Positions 25,429 through 37,325 of a stretch of DNA of 64,000 nt are shown in pieces. Both the position numbers and the translations under genes were made by a program. The notes under the pieces were generated by a model. That model worked only from the letters and a program-made list of their open reading frames with translations. It was not told the DNA's origin and searched no databases. Source of the stretch: Lineus longissimus (lineage: Eukaryota; Nemertea; Pilidiophora; Heteronemertea; Lineidae). The DNA is taken from the NCBI RefSeq assembly GCF_910592395.1, contig NC_088324.1, positions 2,172,001 to 2,236,000 on the forward strand, written 5' to 3'. Numbering within the stretch: position 1 is the stretch's first letter; the number at the start of each line of letters is the position of its first letter.

Positions 25429-26849
25429 TACCTCAGGTGATGGAAATCAGTGAGAAAGTAGGCAAGTATTTTGATCAGTTCTTGGCATGTCATCTCATAA
25501 TAGGTATCATTCTGCTTTAGTATCCTTGATGAAATAAGGAAATCCAATGAGTATTGTGACAAGGTTATTTGCCTCATGTGCGCATTCAGGGCTGATATTT
25601 CTGCTTGGGTTGATTATGCTGAACAAATGGCAATTGATGCAACTCGGTCAGAATCTTTGGTCAGTGTCCAACCTCAGGATTCAGTTTCAAATGTAGGGTC
25701 TGATAGGTCTGCCAAGAGCATGAAAAGTGGTTCTAGCAAGACTAGAAGTTCCACCAGCAGCAGGTTATCGTACGCCCGTTTGGAAGCTGCCACCTCCAAG
25801 AACGCCAGGCCCTTGCCAAGAAGGAGCTTGAATTGACCCAGGAGAAAGAGGCCCTAGAGCTGAAGACACAGGTCGCAAAAGCATGTGCCAAGGAGAAGGC
25901 CTACCAGGACCACTCCCTCGTCAAACCTGTAGATGTACAGGATGTTCATGTCCTTGATGAGTCATGGAAGTCAAGCCTCAATCCGGACATACCTCCCTTC
26001 AGGCCTAGAATGACAAGTCAGACGTGCCATAGTAAGCCCAAGCAAGAATCACCTGTCACACGAGAGGTAAAGTTTACCGATGGTCCTGTATTTAGACAAC
26101 CCACATCAAGCCGCCCAGCTGGCAGTGATGGAGCGTGCCATCAACATCAACACGGATGCCAATTACCAGAAGTTTCGAATATCACAACAACAGAGTCTGA
26201 CACTCATCACAATAGTAGGCCTAATGACACTTACCAGGTCAAGGATGCATGCTCACCAGAAAGTCAAGATGTAAGTTTGGCTATGTCAACCTAACCGGAT
26301 GCATTGTTGCGAGTTCTCGACCAAGGGCAGAAGCAACAACAACTGCTTCTGGACACCTTACAGCTCCCCAAGGTTGACTTGATGACGTTCGATGGTGATC
26401 CATCGAAGTATTGGATGTCCATCAGAGCATTTGAACACTCTGTGGCCAAACACACCCTAGATGACAGTGTCAAACTTAGCAGGCTATTGAGGTTCAGTAC
26501 TGGCAAGGCCAGGCGAGTGATAGAAAGCTGTGCAGTGAAAGAGCCTGATGCAGGCTATAAGTTAGCCAGGAGCCTATTGAAGGATAGGTTTGGTAACAAT
26601 TTCGCAGTGTCCCAAACTTGGGTGGACAAGATAACAAATAGGAAACCCATTAGGGCCTCTGATCCGGAAGCTTTAAGGGATTTGACCAATTACCTGCGGA
26701 ATTGTGTTGGAACATTGACATCTATGGGTAGGCAAGATAGGTTTAATGAGAACAGCCTAGTTCAGATAATCAAAAGGTTGCCACCCCTACTAAAAACTAG
26801 AAATATATAACGCAATTGGGGCAAATTGCGAATGTATGCCCCCGCTCTA

Positions 26850-27958
26850 GTTCTTCAGTTAACAATCTGAATACCAAAATCTAAGCTGGCTGCTGGCAGC
26901 CATATTGGATTTTGGAACACGACCAAAAATTGATAGAGAGCATCCCCTGAATGACCATTGCACCACAAAAGTTTGAAGTGTGTCAAACCTCTAGTTCTTC
27001 AGTTAACAATCGGAATACCAAAATCTAAGTTGGCTGCTGGCAGCCATATTGAATTTTGGGTCAGGCCCAAAATCGACAGGGAACCTCCCCTACACAACCT
27101 CATCACACCACAAAAGTTTCAGGTCTGTCACTCCCTTGGTTCTTGAGTTACAGGTCGGAATGCGAAAAACCAAGTCGGGCCTGGCAGCCATCTTGGATTT
27201 CAGATCGGGCCCAAAATGGATAGGGAACCTCCCCTACACTAGGTAATAACACCACATAAGTTTCAGGTCTGTCACTCACTCGGTTCTTAATTTACAGGGC
27301 GGAATACAAATCACCAAGTCGGGGACCTGGTGGCCATCTTTGATTTCGGGTCTGGCCCAAAATTGATAGGGAACCTCCCCTACCATAGACCATTACACCA
27401 CAAAAGTTTGAAGACTGTCTGACCTCTGGTTCTCCAGTTAACGAGCGGAATGCCAAAATCTAAGATGGTGGCTGGCGGCCATCTTTGATTTCGGGTCGGG
27501 CCCAAAATCGATAGGGAACCTCCCCTACCATAGACCATTACGCCACAAAAGTTTGAAGACTGTTGGACCTCCGGTTCTCCAGTTAACGAGCGGAATGCGA
27601 AAATCTAAGATGGTGGCTGGCGGCCATCTTTGATTTCGGGTCGGGCCCAAAATCGATAGGGAACCTCCCCTACCATAGACAATCACACCACAAAAGTTTG
27701 AAGACTGTTGGACCTCCGGTTCTCCAGTTAACGAGCGGAATGCGAAAATCTAAGATGGTGGCTGGCGGCCATCTTTGATTTCGGGTCGGGCCCAAAATCG
27801 ATAGGGAACCTCCCCTACCATAGACCATCACACCACAAAAGTTTGAAGACTGTTGGACCTCTGGTTCTCTAGTAAACGAGCGGAATGCGAAAATCGAAGA
27901 TGGCGGCTGGCGGCCATATTGGATTTTGGAACGCGCCAAAAAACAATAGGGACCCTTT
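26850..27958. repeat. 145-bp tandem array, about eight units
   Basis: The GGCAGCCAT/GGCGGCCAT core recurs at about 26897, 27041, 27185, 27332, 27477, 27622, 27767 and 27912, every 144-146 bp. Shared text includes GTTCTCCAGTTAACGAGCGG and ATAGGGAACCTCCCCTAC. The central units are nearly identical and the outer ones are diverged. The array seems to belong to an element bounded by GCCCCCGC/GCGGGGGC motifs (about 26837 and 28510). Open frames across it are repeat artefacts. Confidence 0.85.
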
Positions 27959-27970
27959 GACACACTAGGC

Positions 27971-28375
27971 CCGTGGGGCAGCATGGCCGAGTGGTTAGGG
28001 CTTCAGACTCACAATCCGAAGATCGTGGGTTCGATTCCCGCACCGGTCTGTCTGCTTTCAACCCTGAGCAAGTTGATTTACTTCGATTGCTCCGTCCTTC
28101 GCATGAGACGTAAAACCGAGGTTCCTTGTATCTGGTGTCTATTCCAGAGCAAGTAAAAGACCCCATCCAAGTGGACTGTAGCTTGTGGTGGACTACCCCT
28201 CCTCAACTTGTGGTGCTATGCCACGAAGCCGAAGTCGGAGTCACTAGGCCAATAAACCCAATTGGCGCTAAACCGTAGTGGCACGCATTACCGCTCATCC
28301 CGCCTTGGAGGGGAAATACTCCCAGGAGAATGACCCCTCCAGAGGCAGAGCGAACGCGAAGAAGAAGAAGAAGAA
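27971..28375 (+). mobile_element. tRNA-derived SINE with 12-bp target duplication
   Basis: The head has a pol III A box (TGGCCGAGTGGTTAGGG) and B box (GGGTTCGATTCCC), as in a Leu/Ser-type tRNA. A body follows with CATGAGACGTAAAACCGAGG, like the conserved core found in widespread animal SINEs. The tail is (GAA)n. A perfect 12-bp repeat, GACACACTAGGC, flanks it (27959-27970, 28376-28387). It sits in the last part of the 145-bp array. The TSD and pol III boxes make the call firm; the subfamily is not determined. Confidence 0.9.
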
Positions 28376-28524
28376 GACACACTAGGCTTACACCCCCTAA
28401 AAATTTCAAGTCAGCCGAGCAAGGGGTTCTTGAGTTATAGTCTGGAATTCAGTGTGGCGGACGCGGACGCGGCCGGAAACCACCCAAGTACATAATGCCC
28501 CCACTTTTGCGGGGGCATAATAAG

Positions 28525-28878
28525 TGAAGGGTTTTCTAAGGTATTTGTAGGGTACTCAAGGGTAAAGTCATTTCTGAGGGGTAAAATGTAGGGTAAACTT
28601 TAGGGTATATTTTTGTGAGGTAAACTGAATGGTAAATTGAAAGGTAAACGTGTGGGGTACTTCTTCTGAGAGGTAAATTGAAGGGTACTCTTCAATGATT
28701 TTTTTCTGAAAGGTAAATCCCAATGGTAGACTGTAGGGTATTATTTGCTGTGAGGTAAAATGAATGGTATTTTCCTAGGGTATATCTGTGAAGGGTAAAT
28801 CTCAATGGTAGATATTAGGGTATTTTTTGTGTGAGGTAAATTGAAGGGTACATTCCAAGGGTGTTTTCTGAAGGGTAA
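28525..28878. repeat. Degenerate GGTAAA minisatellite, left part
   Basis: Short phrases such as AGGTAAA, AGGGTA and AATGGTA recur every 12-25 bp with TG/AT spacers. The same pattern resumes at 29647 to about 29760, so the transposon at 28879-29643 split one array. Confidence 0.7.
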
Positions 28879-29643
28879 GGTCTGTACACACTGACAACAT
28901 TTTGGGAAACATGTTGGCCAACATGTTGTCCAGGTGCGATGTTATCGAAAATGTTGGCAGTGTGTACAGTTCGGAAACATTCAGAAACATTCGGTAACAT
29001 GTTGGCCAAATGTTGCTCAAATGTTGTCGAAATAATACAAAATCAATTTTGTTGCCGAGATGCTAATGATGTTGTCGAGTTTTATCCAATCAGAAATAGG
29101 CCACAAATCACATGATCTACCTAAAGCCATGTGATGTAGTCAAAATGGCAGCCTCAAGCAAGGAATGGTTACTGAGTGAAGTTGAACAACTTATTGCAGT
29201 ATGGGAAAGTTGTGCCTGTTTATGGGATGTAACATCCAGGGAATATAAAGACAAGAACAAAAAGAAAGCTGCTATTCTAGAAATAGCTACAAAATTTGCC
29301 CCATGCTGGTGTCTCATATAAATCCATGGTCTTGTCCACACTCTTTTCTCATCTTTAGGTCTTCTTCGCCGTCTTTCAATCAGGATACGTAAAATTATGG
29401 CAGAGCCACCGACAATACATCTTCTTCTCTAGGAATCTTCCATTGTTTATGAATTTCCCTCCAAAATATTCCCTCCAAAATCCTCATTTCTCGGAAACAT
29501 TCGACAACAAGTTGCCCAACATGTTGTCGAATGTTGTCATGTGTATACAGGGCCAAATTTTCGATAACATCGCATCTGGACAACATGTTGGACAACATGT
29601 TGGCCAACATGTTTCCCAAAATGTTGTCAGTGTGTACAGAGCT
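28879..29643 (+). mobile_element. PIF/Harbinger-like non-autonomous element with MADF ORF
   Basis: TIRs begin GGTCTGTACACACTGAC and, from the right, AGCTCTGTACACACTGAC. They continue with nested ACATGTTGG(C/A)CAACATG palindromes. TAA flanks it at 28876-28878 and 29644-29646, which fits the TWA target of PIF/Harbinger. Inside is one short MADF-domain frame and no DDE nuclease, so movement would need a transposase in trans. Confidence 0.7.
29112..29321 (+). pseudogene. MADF/Myb-SANT-like domain fragment
   Basis: About 70 aa. The core WLLSEVEQLIAVWESCACLW followed by YKDKNKKKAAILEIATKF matches the MADF domain (helices with the LW...Y..K pattern), a DNA-binding partner often encoded by PIF/Harbinger elements. 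It ends right after the third helix. A stop soon after suggests truncation. Confidence 0.55.
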
Positions 29644-29646
29644 TAA

Positions 29647-29760
29647 GGGTATTGTTTGATGTGAGGTAAAATGAATGGTACTCTCCAAGGGTATATCTGT
29701 GAAAGGTAAATCTCAATGGTAGAAAGTAGAATGGTATAAATTGGAAAGGTAATGACACAT
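29647..29760. repeat. Degenerate GGTAAA minisatellite, right part
   Basis: Continuation of the array at 28525-28878 on the far side of the PIF-like insertion. Confidence 0.65.
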
Positions 29761-30079
29761 CGGGCCCAGTATGCATAGGACCTGGGACACATAGGCCCAG
29801 CTATACTCTCCCGGCATTTTGTGTGATAAATTGAAAGGTATGCTACTGGTGGGTACTTTAATGAACTTAAGAATAGAAGCACAGATGCATTCCCCAGTTC
29901 AAATGCATCACTATGTATCAGTTTATTGATTGATGGTGTAATTATGCACAGTTGTCAGTTGTCACAGTTATAGTACATGCATGCAGTAGGCCCTAGTTGT
30001 TGCCTGGTCAAAACAAGTCCACTGATGTGATAAATGATTGGTCAGACCCAGTAAAGCCAATACTACTTTGATAATGATA

Positions 30080-33000
30080 TTTGCGTTGCAAAGTTTGGCA
30101 GAAAAAGGACAATGCAGTTCCAACAATATTGGACCCGACACGTTCGAAGGAGTGTGGGCCACCACCACCACCAACAACAACACTAGCAGCATCAGAAGCA
30201 ACTACAGCGCGGAAAAGAAAACCAAGGGCAAGGGGGGATTCCGTTTATAAGGGGAAAAGGGAGAGAAAGAGGTTAAGTATGTAAACTGAGACTTAGCAAA
30301 ATGTTGTGATTGTTCAGGGGGTGGGTGGGAGTGGGATTAATACGCTTAATTGGTTCCATCCTCGATTATATTCTATTTCATAGGTCTGCTTCAATCAACT
30401 GTGTAGCATAAAGCTGATTTATAGACTTAGTTTGTCACTTTATGGCTTGAAACATTTTAAAGTATATGGTGTCTAATGGCAGTTTCATTTTAATTTTCAG
30501 CTTGTTGAAGAGGCAATTGTTGAGCATCAACAAAACGATGTCGATAATTCTGTACCACTTGGCACGAGTGACAGAGACGACCCCATCCAATCGACTTCCT
30601 TTGCCATTCCTGAGACGCAGGAATGTGATGATTTGACTAGAAGGTCTATAAATTCAGGTGTTCTTTTTTTTAAGGACCGCACTTTCGCTTTTGTAAATCT
30701 CAAGCAAGCAAGTTGATTTACTCCAATTCTGTGCAGTTATTGTGGCTGATTTTTTACTCTGACTCTTACTGTTTACCGCTTTGTTTTAACGGTGAGTTTT
30801 AATTAATTTTCATGTTATCATTATTTGCCTTGTGTCTTTTCCAGTTGGAGTTGTCGATATACCTCCCTGTGTAATTGAAGTGACGAATTCAGGATGCCAA
30901 GTCAATTTTTAAAAAAAGGGGCCACCACACCGGTCAGTGAAATCGCAGTGCACATTGGTGAGCCACGAATTTGTAAATCTACAAGCCAATGTGACACTGG
31001 GAAGTTCAATGGAGATATCTGCTGCCACACCGTCTACGTCCACTGCCACTGCCACTGCTCCAACGTCTTCAACACCTAAAAAGGCAGTAATTGCTCCTGC
31101 TGCAGAAAAAAGTTTCAGCGACGAACTTGATGTGTCACCGTCTTTTGTTGACAACGAGACAAAGGACCCAACCTGGACCATGTCATTCGAAGAAACATGA
31201 GTTGTTAAAACTGTTGGCCATACATTTAATCCACAACTTCTATGGCTGTTTTGTCAGTTAGCAATTTGTTATTGAACCATTCAATGTGAAATCAGTGTAT
31301 AAGATTAAGAGATGGTGTTTGTTTAGCATGAACAGTGCTACACACTTTGCTAAGTGAACTTTGGTCCCCCTCCTCTAGGCTTCAGAAAAAAAGCAGCCAT
31401 TCCTGCTTGTTATATTCTTCTGTGCACTGATTGTCCTAGAAGCTGTATGCATGTTTAAAATTATTGTTCCAGGAACGAACCTGATGAACCTGATGAGCAT
31501 GACGACGATGGTTTAGTCAAACTGTATAACTTAGGTAGCGGAGAAGAATCTGTTGAGCCTCTTCAAGGTCTGCTAGAGCTGTGGAAGTAGAGCTGCTGAG
31601 GGAAATGTTGCATCAGTGAATGGCACTCTTGTAAATATTTCCAAGCACTGTCTGGGTTGTGAGAAAACTAACAAATGGAGTAGCCAGGAACTGATTGGAG
31701 GTTATGCCTCCGGCAACATTTCTCTTTCCACTGCACTTCTCTGCTCTGGTAATGTCACTAGCAAGGCTCTTCTGATGTTGGAGCTGTGGGGTGTGCAGTC
31801 CATTCAGGCCCAAACATTCTGCTCACACCAGCGCAAGTATATCAACCAGGCTGTACATAACGTTTGGGAAGACGAAGTGATCACTGTCATGTCCAACTTG
31901 GATGAGAAAGTGCAACTCTCTGGGGACGGACGTAATGATTCCATGGGCCACTGTGCCAAATATGGCAGCTACAGCTTGCATGATAAGGAGACAAATGCCA
32001 TTATTTGCACAGAACTTGTTGTGGTAAGTAGTGTCTGGAGAACTGATCACTTTGTTCCTTGGCTATGGTGATAGACGTTTGCTGTTCTTGTGGAGTATTA
32101 ACCTTTGATGAGAAATTCCAAGTATCATTGGTCCTGGAATGGTAGTCTAATTACCTCCTGAGCTTAGTCTAGTTGAGTGCCAAAACATGAGCCATCCAGA
32201 TTTGAACAAGGTGCCTAATTGTTTAGTTGTATCTTAAAGGTTTTACCATCAAAGTTTAGTTTATAAATCGGTCTTTTGCAGTCCACTGAACCAGCATCCA
32301 AAAAGAGTGCAGCCATGGAAGTTTTGGGCTTATCACGTGCACTTGATAACGTCGAAAGTTACTGTCCGCGTCTAAAAATCGACCTGGTTACAGACGGTCA
32401 TCCTGGTATGGCTAAGCACGTGAGAGAGGAACGGGCAGAAAATGTTACCCATTACCTCGATATTTGGCATGTTACGAAAGGTAAGTCCATTTCATTTTAT
32501 CAGTATACGTCAGTATATGTAATCAAGGTGTAAAGACAATTTTGTCTTGTCTTGTTCTCTTTTGTTGTAGCACATCACTTTGTATCTGCACTTGCACCTT
32601 TTGATTGTACTTGTTAGTACGAATAAAGAACTATAATAATAAAATGTCTACAGGGTAGCTATAAATCATGAACCCCCAAGCACACAAACTGTTATGAGGG
32701 GTTGGGATCTCCCTTGAGTGGGCATTTTGTACTCACAAACTAAGTGCTCTGGCTGTATCGCCCATTCTTACCGACGTTCTGATGATTCTATTCTAACAAA
32801 CATCATGTGGATTTATTTGTAGGCATTAAAAAGAGGATGGCGAAGATTCAGAAGAAATTTCCAGAGATAGCCATGTGGAAATGCAGCATCATCAACCACC
32901 TGTACTGGTGTGCGGTTTCAAGCAGTAATGATGGTGCTTTGATGGTGGCTAAATGGAAGTCTTTGGCCAACCACCTGATCAACGTCCACCGACATGACAA

Positions 33001-34123
33001 TGAGTTATACCCGAGATGTGCACATCTTCGTATCGGCAAAAGACTATGGTTTGACCCAGGTAATTGAAACTTTCTATGATCAAAGATCACATAACATTGG
33101 AAATGATATGGCTTAAAGTCATTACTCAGTAATTATTCATCATTCAATGAATAGCTAAAGATCTCTTTTGTTCTGTTTCTGCTTCAGTGGCATATGATAT
33201 AGTATGCCGGATCATCATCAATAACAGGGACGTCCTCAAGTACGTGGCCAAGCTCAGTTCCGATGCCCAGACTTCGGGGCTAGAAGGTTTCCATAGCACC
33301 ATCAACCAGTTCGCCCCTAAAATGTATCACCTCGGGTACCAAGGCATGCAGAGCAGGTAGGGATCCACTTGTACTAAAGGGAGTTTATTCTCCGCAGTAT
33401 TGTGTGCAAAAAATGTTTGCAAATGAAATAATGCATGAAATGATGGAGTCAAAATTTAGGATTAAGTAATCTAACAATATTTATGATTTAATTAATTTTG
33501 GATGTTTTTGTATTTTGCAGGGTGGAATTGGCTGCGCTCCATTTTAATGAAAACAGCAAAAGACCACAGGGGAAAAGTGGGGATGGAAGTCTTGCCTTCA
33601 ACATAAGGTACCCAAAAAGCCGTGAAGGACAATACATTATGGTCCCTGTGATGAAAAAGGCAACATATGGTGAGTCAAAACAAGTGAACCTAAACTTTTA
33701 ATTGGGATACTGCAAACCTTAACCTGTTTTGATTGGTATTAGACAAAGTGTCGGCAGTGTTCATTTGGTGCCTGACATCTTGGAGTTAGCTGTCTGTCAT
33801 GTTATGAATTATTATTGTAATAACTTGTGGTTGGTGCCTTACAAATCACTGGCTTGAACTGTCTGTCCGTCTGACAGTGATGTTTGAGGACTCGGGAATG
33901 AAGGGTGAAGATTGTTACTATAACTTCCACTTTTCTTTCAGGTTATGCTGGCAGGGTGAGAAAGGACGTTGTCCGTCTCATGACAACTGGCGAGACATTT
34001 GAGGTAACCGGTTATCAACCACCACTTCTGTGTTCACTGTATGAGCGACCTGAATCAAAGGCCAAAGCAGTTGAGGAGCACAAAGCCCATGCTCGATTCA
34101 AGTCGGTGAGAGGTGAGAAGTGA
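30080..34123 (+). pseudogene. Kolobok-like transposase gene (THAP remnant plus DDE), multi-exon
   Basis: A THAP C-terminal signature (KKDNAVPTIL) lies near 30105-30135. Later exons are 30501-30657, 30845-31199, 31473-32023, 32282-32480, 32823-33059, 33188-33356, 33521-33669 and 33942-34123; the last six join in frame by GT-AG sites. The core has a CxxC pair, YASGNISLSTALLCSG, then D in LSGDGRNDSMGH, D in LVTDGHPGM and E in GLEGFHSTINQFAPK. These form a plausible DDE triad, followed by ALHFNENSKRPQG. I associate this motif order with THAP-bearing Kolobok-type transposases. Damage includes a TAG between the two Cys near 31580 and frame slips near A-runs at about 30905. No TTAA-flanked termini were identified. 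Confidence 0.7.
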
Positions 34124-34636
34124 GAAAACGGAGTGAGACAAAATGTGCCGAGATGGAGAATGTCCAGAAAGGCGACGTCAGTAAAAGTGCATCAGTGTAT
34201 TGCGCACCGATTTTCTGTTGTCGTCAATAAACTTTCTCTGCCCATCCAAAATTTCCCTGATTTACATCTCTTTTGCTCCATGTTCCTGTGGGTGCTTGTA
34301 AACATTGCGGGAATGAAAGTGGGTCTTAGTTCTGCACTGAGTATGCACACAGAACATCATTAAATGGAACTTCACTGAACGTAGACAGTGTCGCATGATG
34401 GATGCTGACCCTTCGTCAACATGATTCCATTTTTAGCAGTTTTGCATAATTTCAATCACATTTTATGAACCTAGAAATGGGTTTCTTTGTTTTGCTGGTT
34501 TGAAGTGCACTCATACATTATAATGGCGATAGTCTCTCTTCACGCCGTCAGCAGAACCAGACAGGCCAAGCAGTTCTTTGTGAAGACATTCTTATGTCAC
34601 CATAGAAATTGTCATTCTATTTTGTCATCGTTTCAG

Positions 34637-34851
34637 GTGATGTCACTATCAGGGGAGGTCCTGTACCCTGATGATATGATGAGGAGGGTCAGGATAACCA
34701 CAGACAGAAAACTGGTTAATGATCTCCTGAAAGGGGTCTTCGGTAAACAGCTGAAAGAACACAGCATGAGGGGGGCATTGTGTAATGCCCTAAAAAAATG
34801 GCCAAATCCCTCGACCCGCACTCGACCAAGACAAGGTGGATGCCATAAGAG
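34637..34851 (+). pseudogene. BEN-domain exon with A-run frameshift
   Basis: The exon has an acceptor (CATCGTTTCAG) and a donor (AGAG/GTATGA). It encodes DRKLVNDLLKGVFGKQLKEH and SMRGALCNALK. After a seven-A run the match continues one frame over as RPALDQDKVDAIR. This fits the helices of a BEN domain, a DNA/protein-binding module. The shift may be a real mutation or a homopolymer error. Which gene it belonged to is unclear; it lies 0.5 kb after the Kolobok-like gene. Confidence 0.55.
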
Positions 34852-34889
34852 GTATGATTTCAAGTCTTCCTATTGCAGTTGTACATGTA

Positions 34890-35635
34890 CAGGGTGTCAC
34901 AAAATAAGGTAATCCTGACAGAAGGGGTTAATACAGGCAGCTGATTGCACAAAAACCATTCAATACTTGTTAATATCAAAATATAGTCCTTTAGCTTTTA
35001 TTTGGCACCTTGATAAAAGTTTAAATGGTAGAGTACCATTGTATTTAAAGCGATGTCCAAAAATGGTTGTGATCAGTTTCTCAGTGAGTTAATACCATTT
35101 GTCAATGAGGAACCGGCGTGGAAACTAACCCGCGACGTGGCACTGATGCACAACTCAGTCTACAACAGAGGGGCTGACCTGCAGCCAGGTTAACATAATG
35201 ACTGTAACGTCAGGTCACGTCACTACGTCATTTCAGACAAGACACTCGCAAGGCATGACGTCGCCATTTGGTCTGTTCTAGAGGTAAATATGATGACACC
35301 TCCTATTGTCAAAACTGAGTTGTGCCTCAGCGCCGCCTGTAGTTTTAGTTCCTCTGATTCCTCATTGAGGCGCCATAATCAGTATTGTTTTTGGGTATGG
35401 GCAAGAAATACCTAATGCCATCGCTGGTTATGCAACTTTATAAATTTTTGCACAAAAAGTTTAAGGCAATGGTACTCAGTCATGCGTGACCTAAGGCCAT
35501 AACCAAGATATCACTGGAAAGCATCTTGCTTCTACATTATTATGCTATCATGCTTTTTGGTTAGAAGCAACCCTCCTGCCTGTACTAGTATTAACCCCTT
35601 CTATCAGGATTACAGGTCTTCTTATAGACACCCTG
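34890..35635. mobile_element. 746-bp mariner-like MITE
   Basis: Termini are CAGGGTGTC and GACACCCTG, with TA on both sides (34888-34889, 35636-35637). Inverted similarity continues inward for about 50 bp (AAGGGGTTAATAC on both arms). It has no coding capacity and would depend on a Tc1/mariner transposase in trans. Confidence 0.8.
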
Positions 35636-36346
35636 TATAGTAGATGGCATACATGTAGTGTCCTACTCGTAATTACCCTTTTGAGACAGAAATCATGACA
35701 TTCTTCACCAATGACATCAGACCAGCAACATCAAATACCAAAAGCATTAATGTAACCAACTGCTACCCACTGTAAGTCAGCTGAGCTGACCATGAGCCTC
35801 TTGTTGGTTTATAAACGGAAAAATCTGCCCCTATCAAAACTAACCCGCCCCTCTTAATTTCCCGACCACCCCTTTCAAAATTCCCGTTCTTCATCTTATG
35901 AACTAGTCGTCCTAAAACATTATTTCAACATCCGAACATTCCTGATCGCGAGATTGTGTAATTCATGATGTGTTCCATCATTCCAAAGATTGTAAATGTC
36001 GGGCCGCACCAGCCTACGTCGGTTGCAGCAATAAACGGAACAGCCCCGCATGCTTCACTGTTTACGCCACCGGCCGACCGGCCACGTGCGAGCATGAGCA
36101 CAGAGGATATTACGTCTTAAGAAAACACTCCCGATGGTTCAATTGATCAAAAGCCGCGACAGTAAACAATTTGCAATCTGTTGGTGGTGGCTCCAATTAC
36201 CACTTAATGAGATAGCACTGAGCGTGGGTGGGAGATTATATACTTGAAAAGAAAAGTACCGGTATGCGCTAGCTACAGCAGATAGCACTGGAATTTTCTG
36301 GGTTGGGGTACTGGACTGGACAGCACGGACGCGCAGTGCTAAAACA
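35636..36346. other. No gene seen; possible 5' region of the hAT-like gene
   Basis: No open frame of note. The last part is GC-richer and contains CCACGTGCG and TTACGTC-type motifs, so it may be promoter for the gene starting at 36347. Confidence 0.3.
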
Positions 36347-37325
36347 ATGGCGGGCCTTGAACGATTCGGTTTTGTAGCGGCAGGCTCGAAGTGCCCAGCT
36401 CCTGAAGAACCCCGTATTAGTAGCAGTAGCGAAGGTGGTTCATCTTCAGAAGACGAATCTTCTGACAGTTATGTCGATCGACCTTTGACTAGCGCAACGC
36501 CGCAGAGGCCTACAGCGAAGAAAGGTAGCCGGTAATTCGAAGCACGGTGATTCGTTCAAGAAGGATTGGCCAAGGACATACGCGTGGCTTATGTATGATG
36601 TGGAAAAGGGCGAGTAAAACAATGACCCTCAGGCCAAGTTTGAGTAACCAAATTGTTAGTGGTTTATAGGAAATATATAAAACTTCGTGCGCAGGCGAAT
36701 GCGCAAGTCAATAACCAAGGCTATAGCCTCTAGGCCTGGGCCTTCTTAATGGCCGGTACGTCAGACGAAAGGTCCCATTGGTGACCGTGAATGATAATAT
36801 AATTATTTGTAGGCTAAGGCACTTGACAGGCCATTGTGAAAAGAGAAAAGGGCCTTTCATACGGCCGCCGGCAGACAACATCGTCGACCACGGCGTGGCG
36901 ATTACTCTGCAAAAAACAATCCACCTGACGTCGAGTGCCGCCGCACTCCATCAATCGGCAACCACGTGGCGATTTCCCGCCAAAACCAATCCACCTGACA
37001 GGGAGGAGACGATTTTGTGTCTTGGTAAGGTAAGTTTCAAAACGCTGCATCGAGGCACTGCAAATGACGCGTATTTCATCCGCTTCTTAAAGGTCATATA
37101 TCAAGGTTTGAAAACATGCTTGATACTCATGAAATATGTTGAGGGTTAAAAAAACAAGATCGCAGACATTAAAAAAATTCTAATAATAAAGTCATTATTT
37201 AGTTATTTCAATTTTCAATTTGAAACTATTTGAATTTCCCACCACACACAACTTTAGATTAGTTCCACATGTGGCCGCTAGGGATTTTTTGATGACGTAG
37301 GTCAGGTCAGTCAGAACAAAGCAAG

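Noticed and set aside
27978-28052. Possible tRNA gene
   Set aside because: The A and B boxes belong to the head of a SINE with a downstream body, GAA tail and a 12-bp target duplication.
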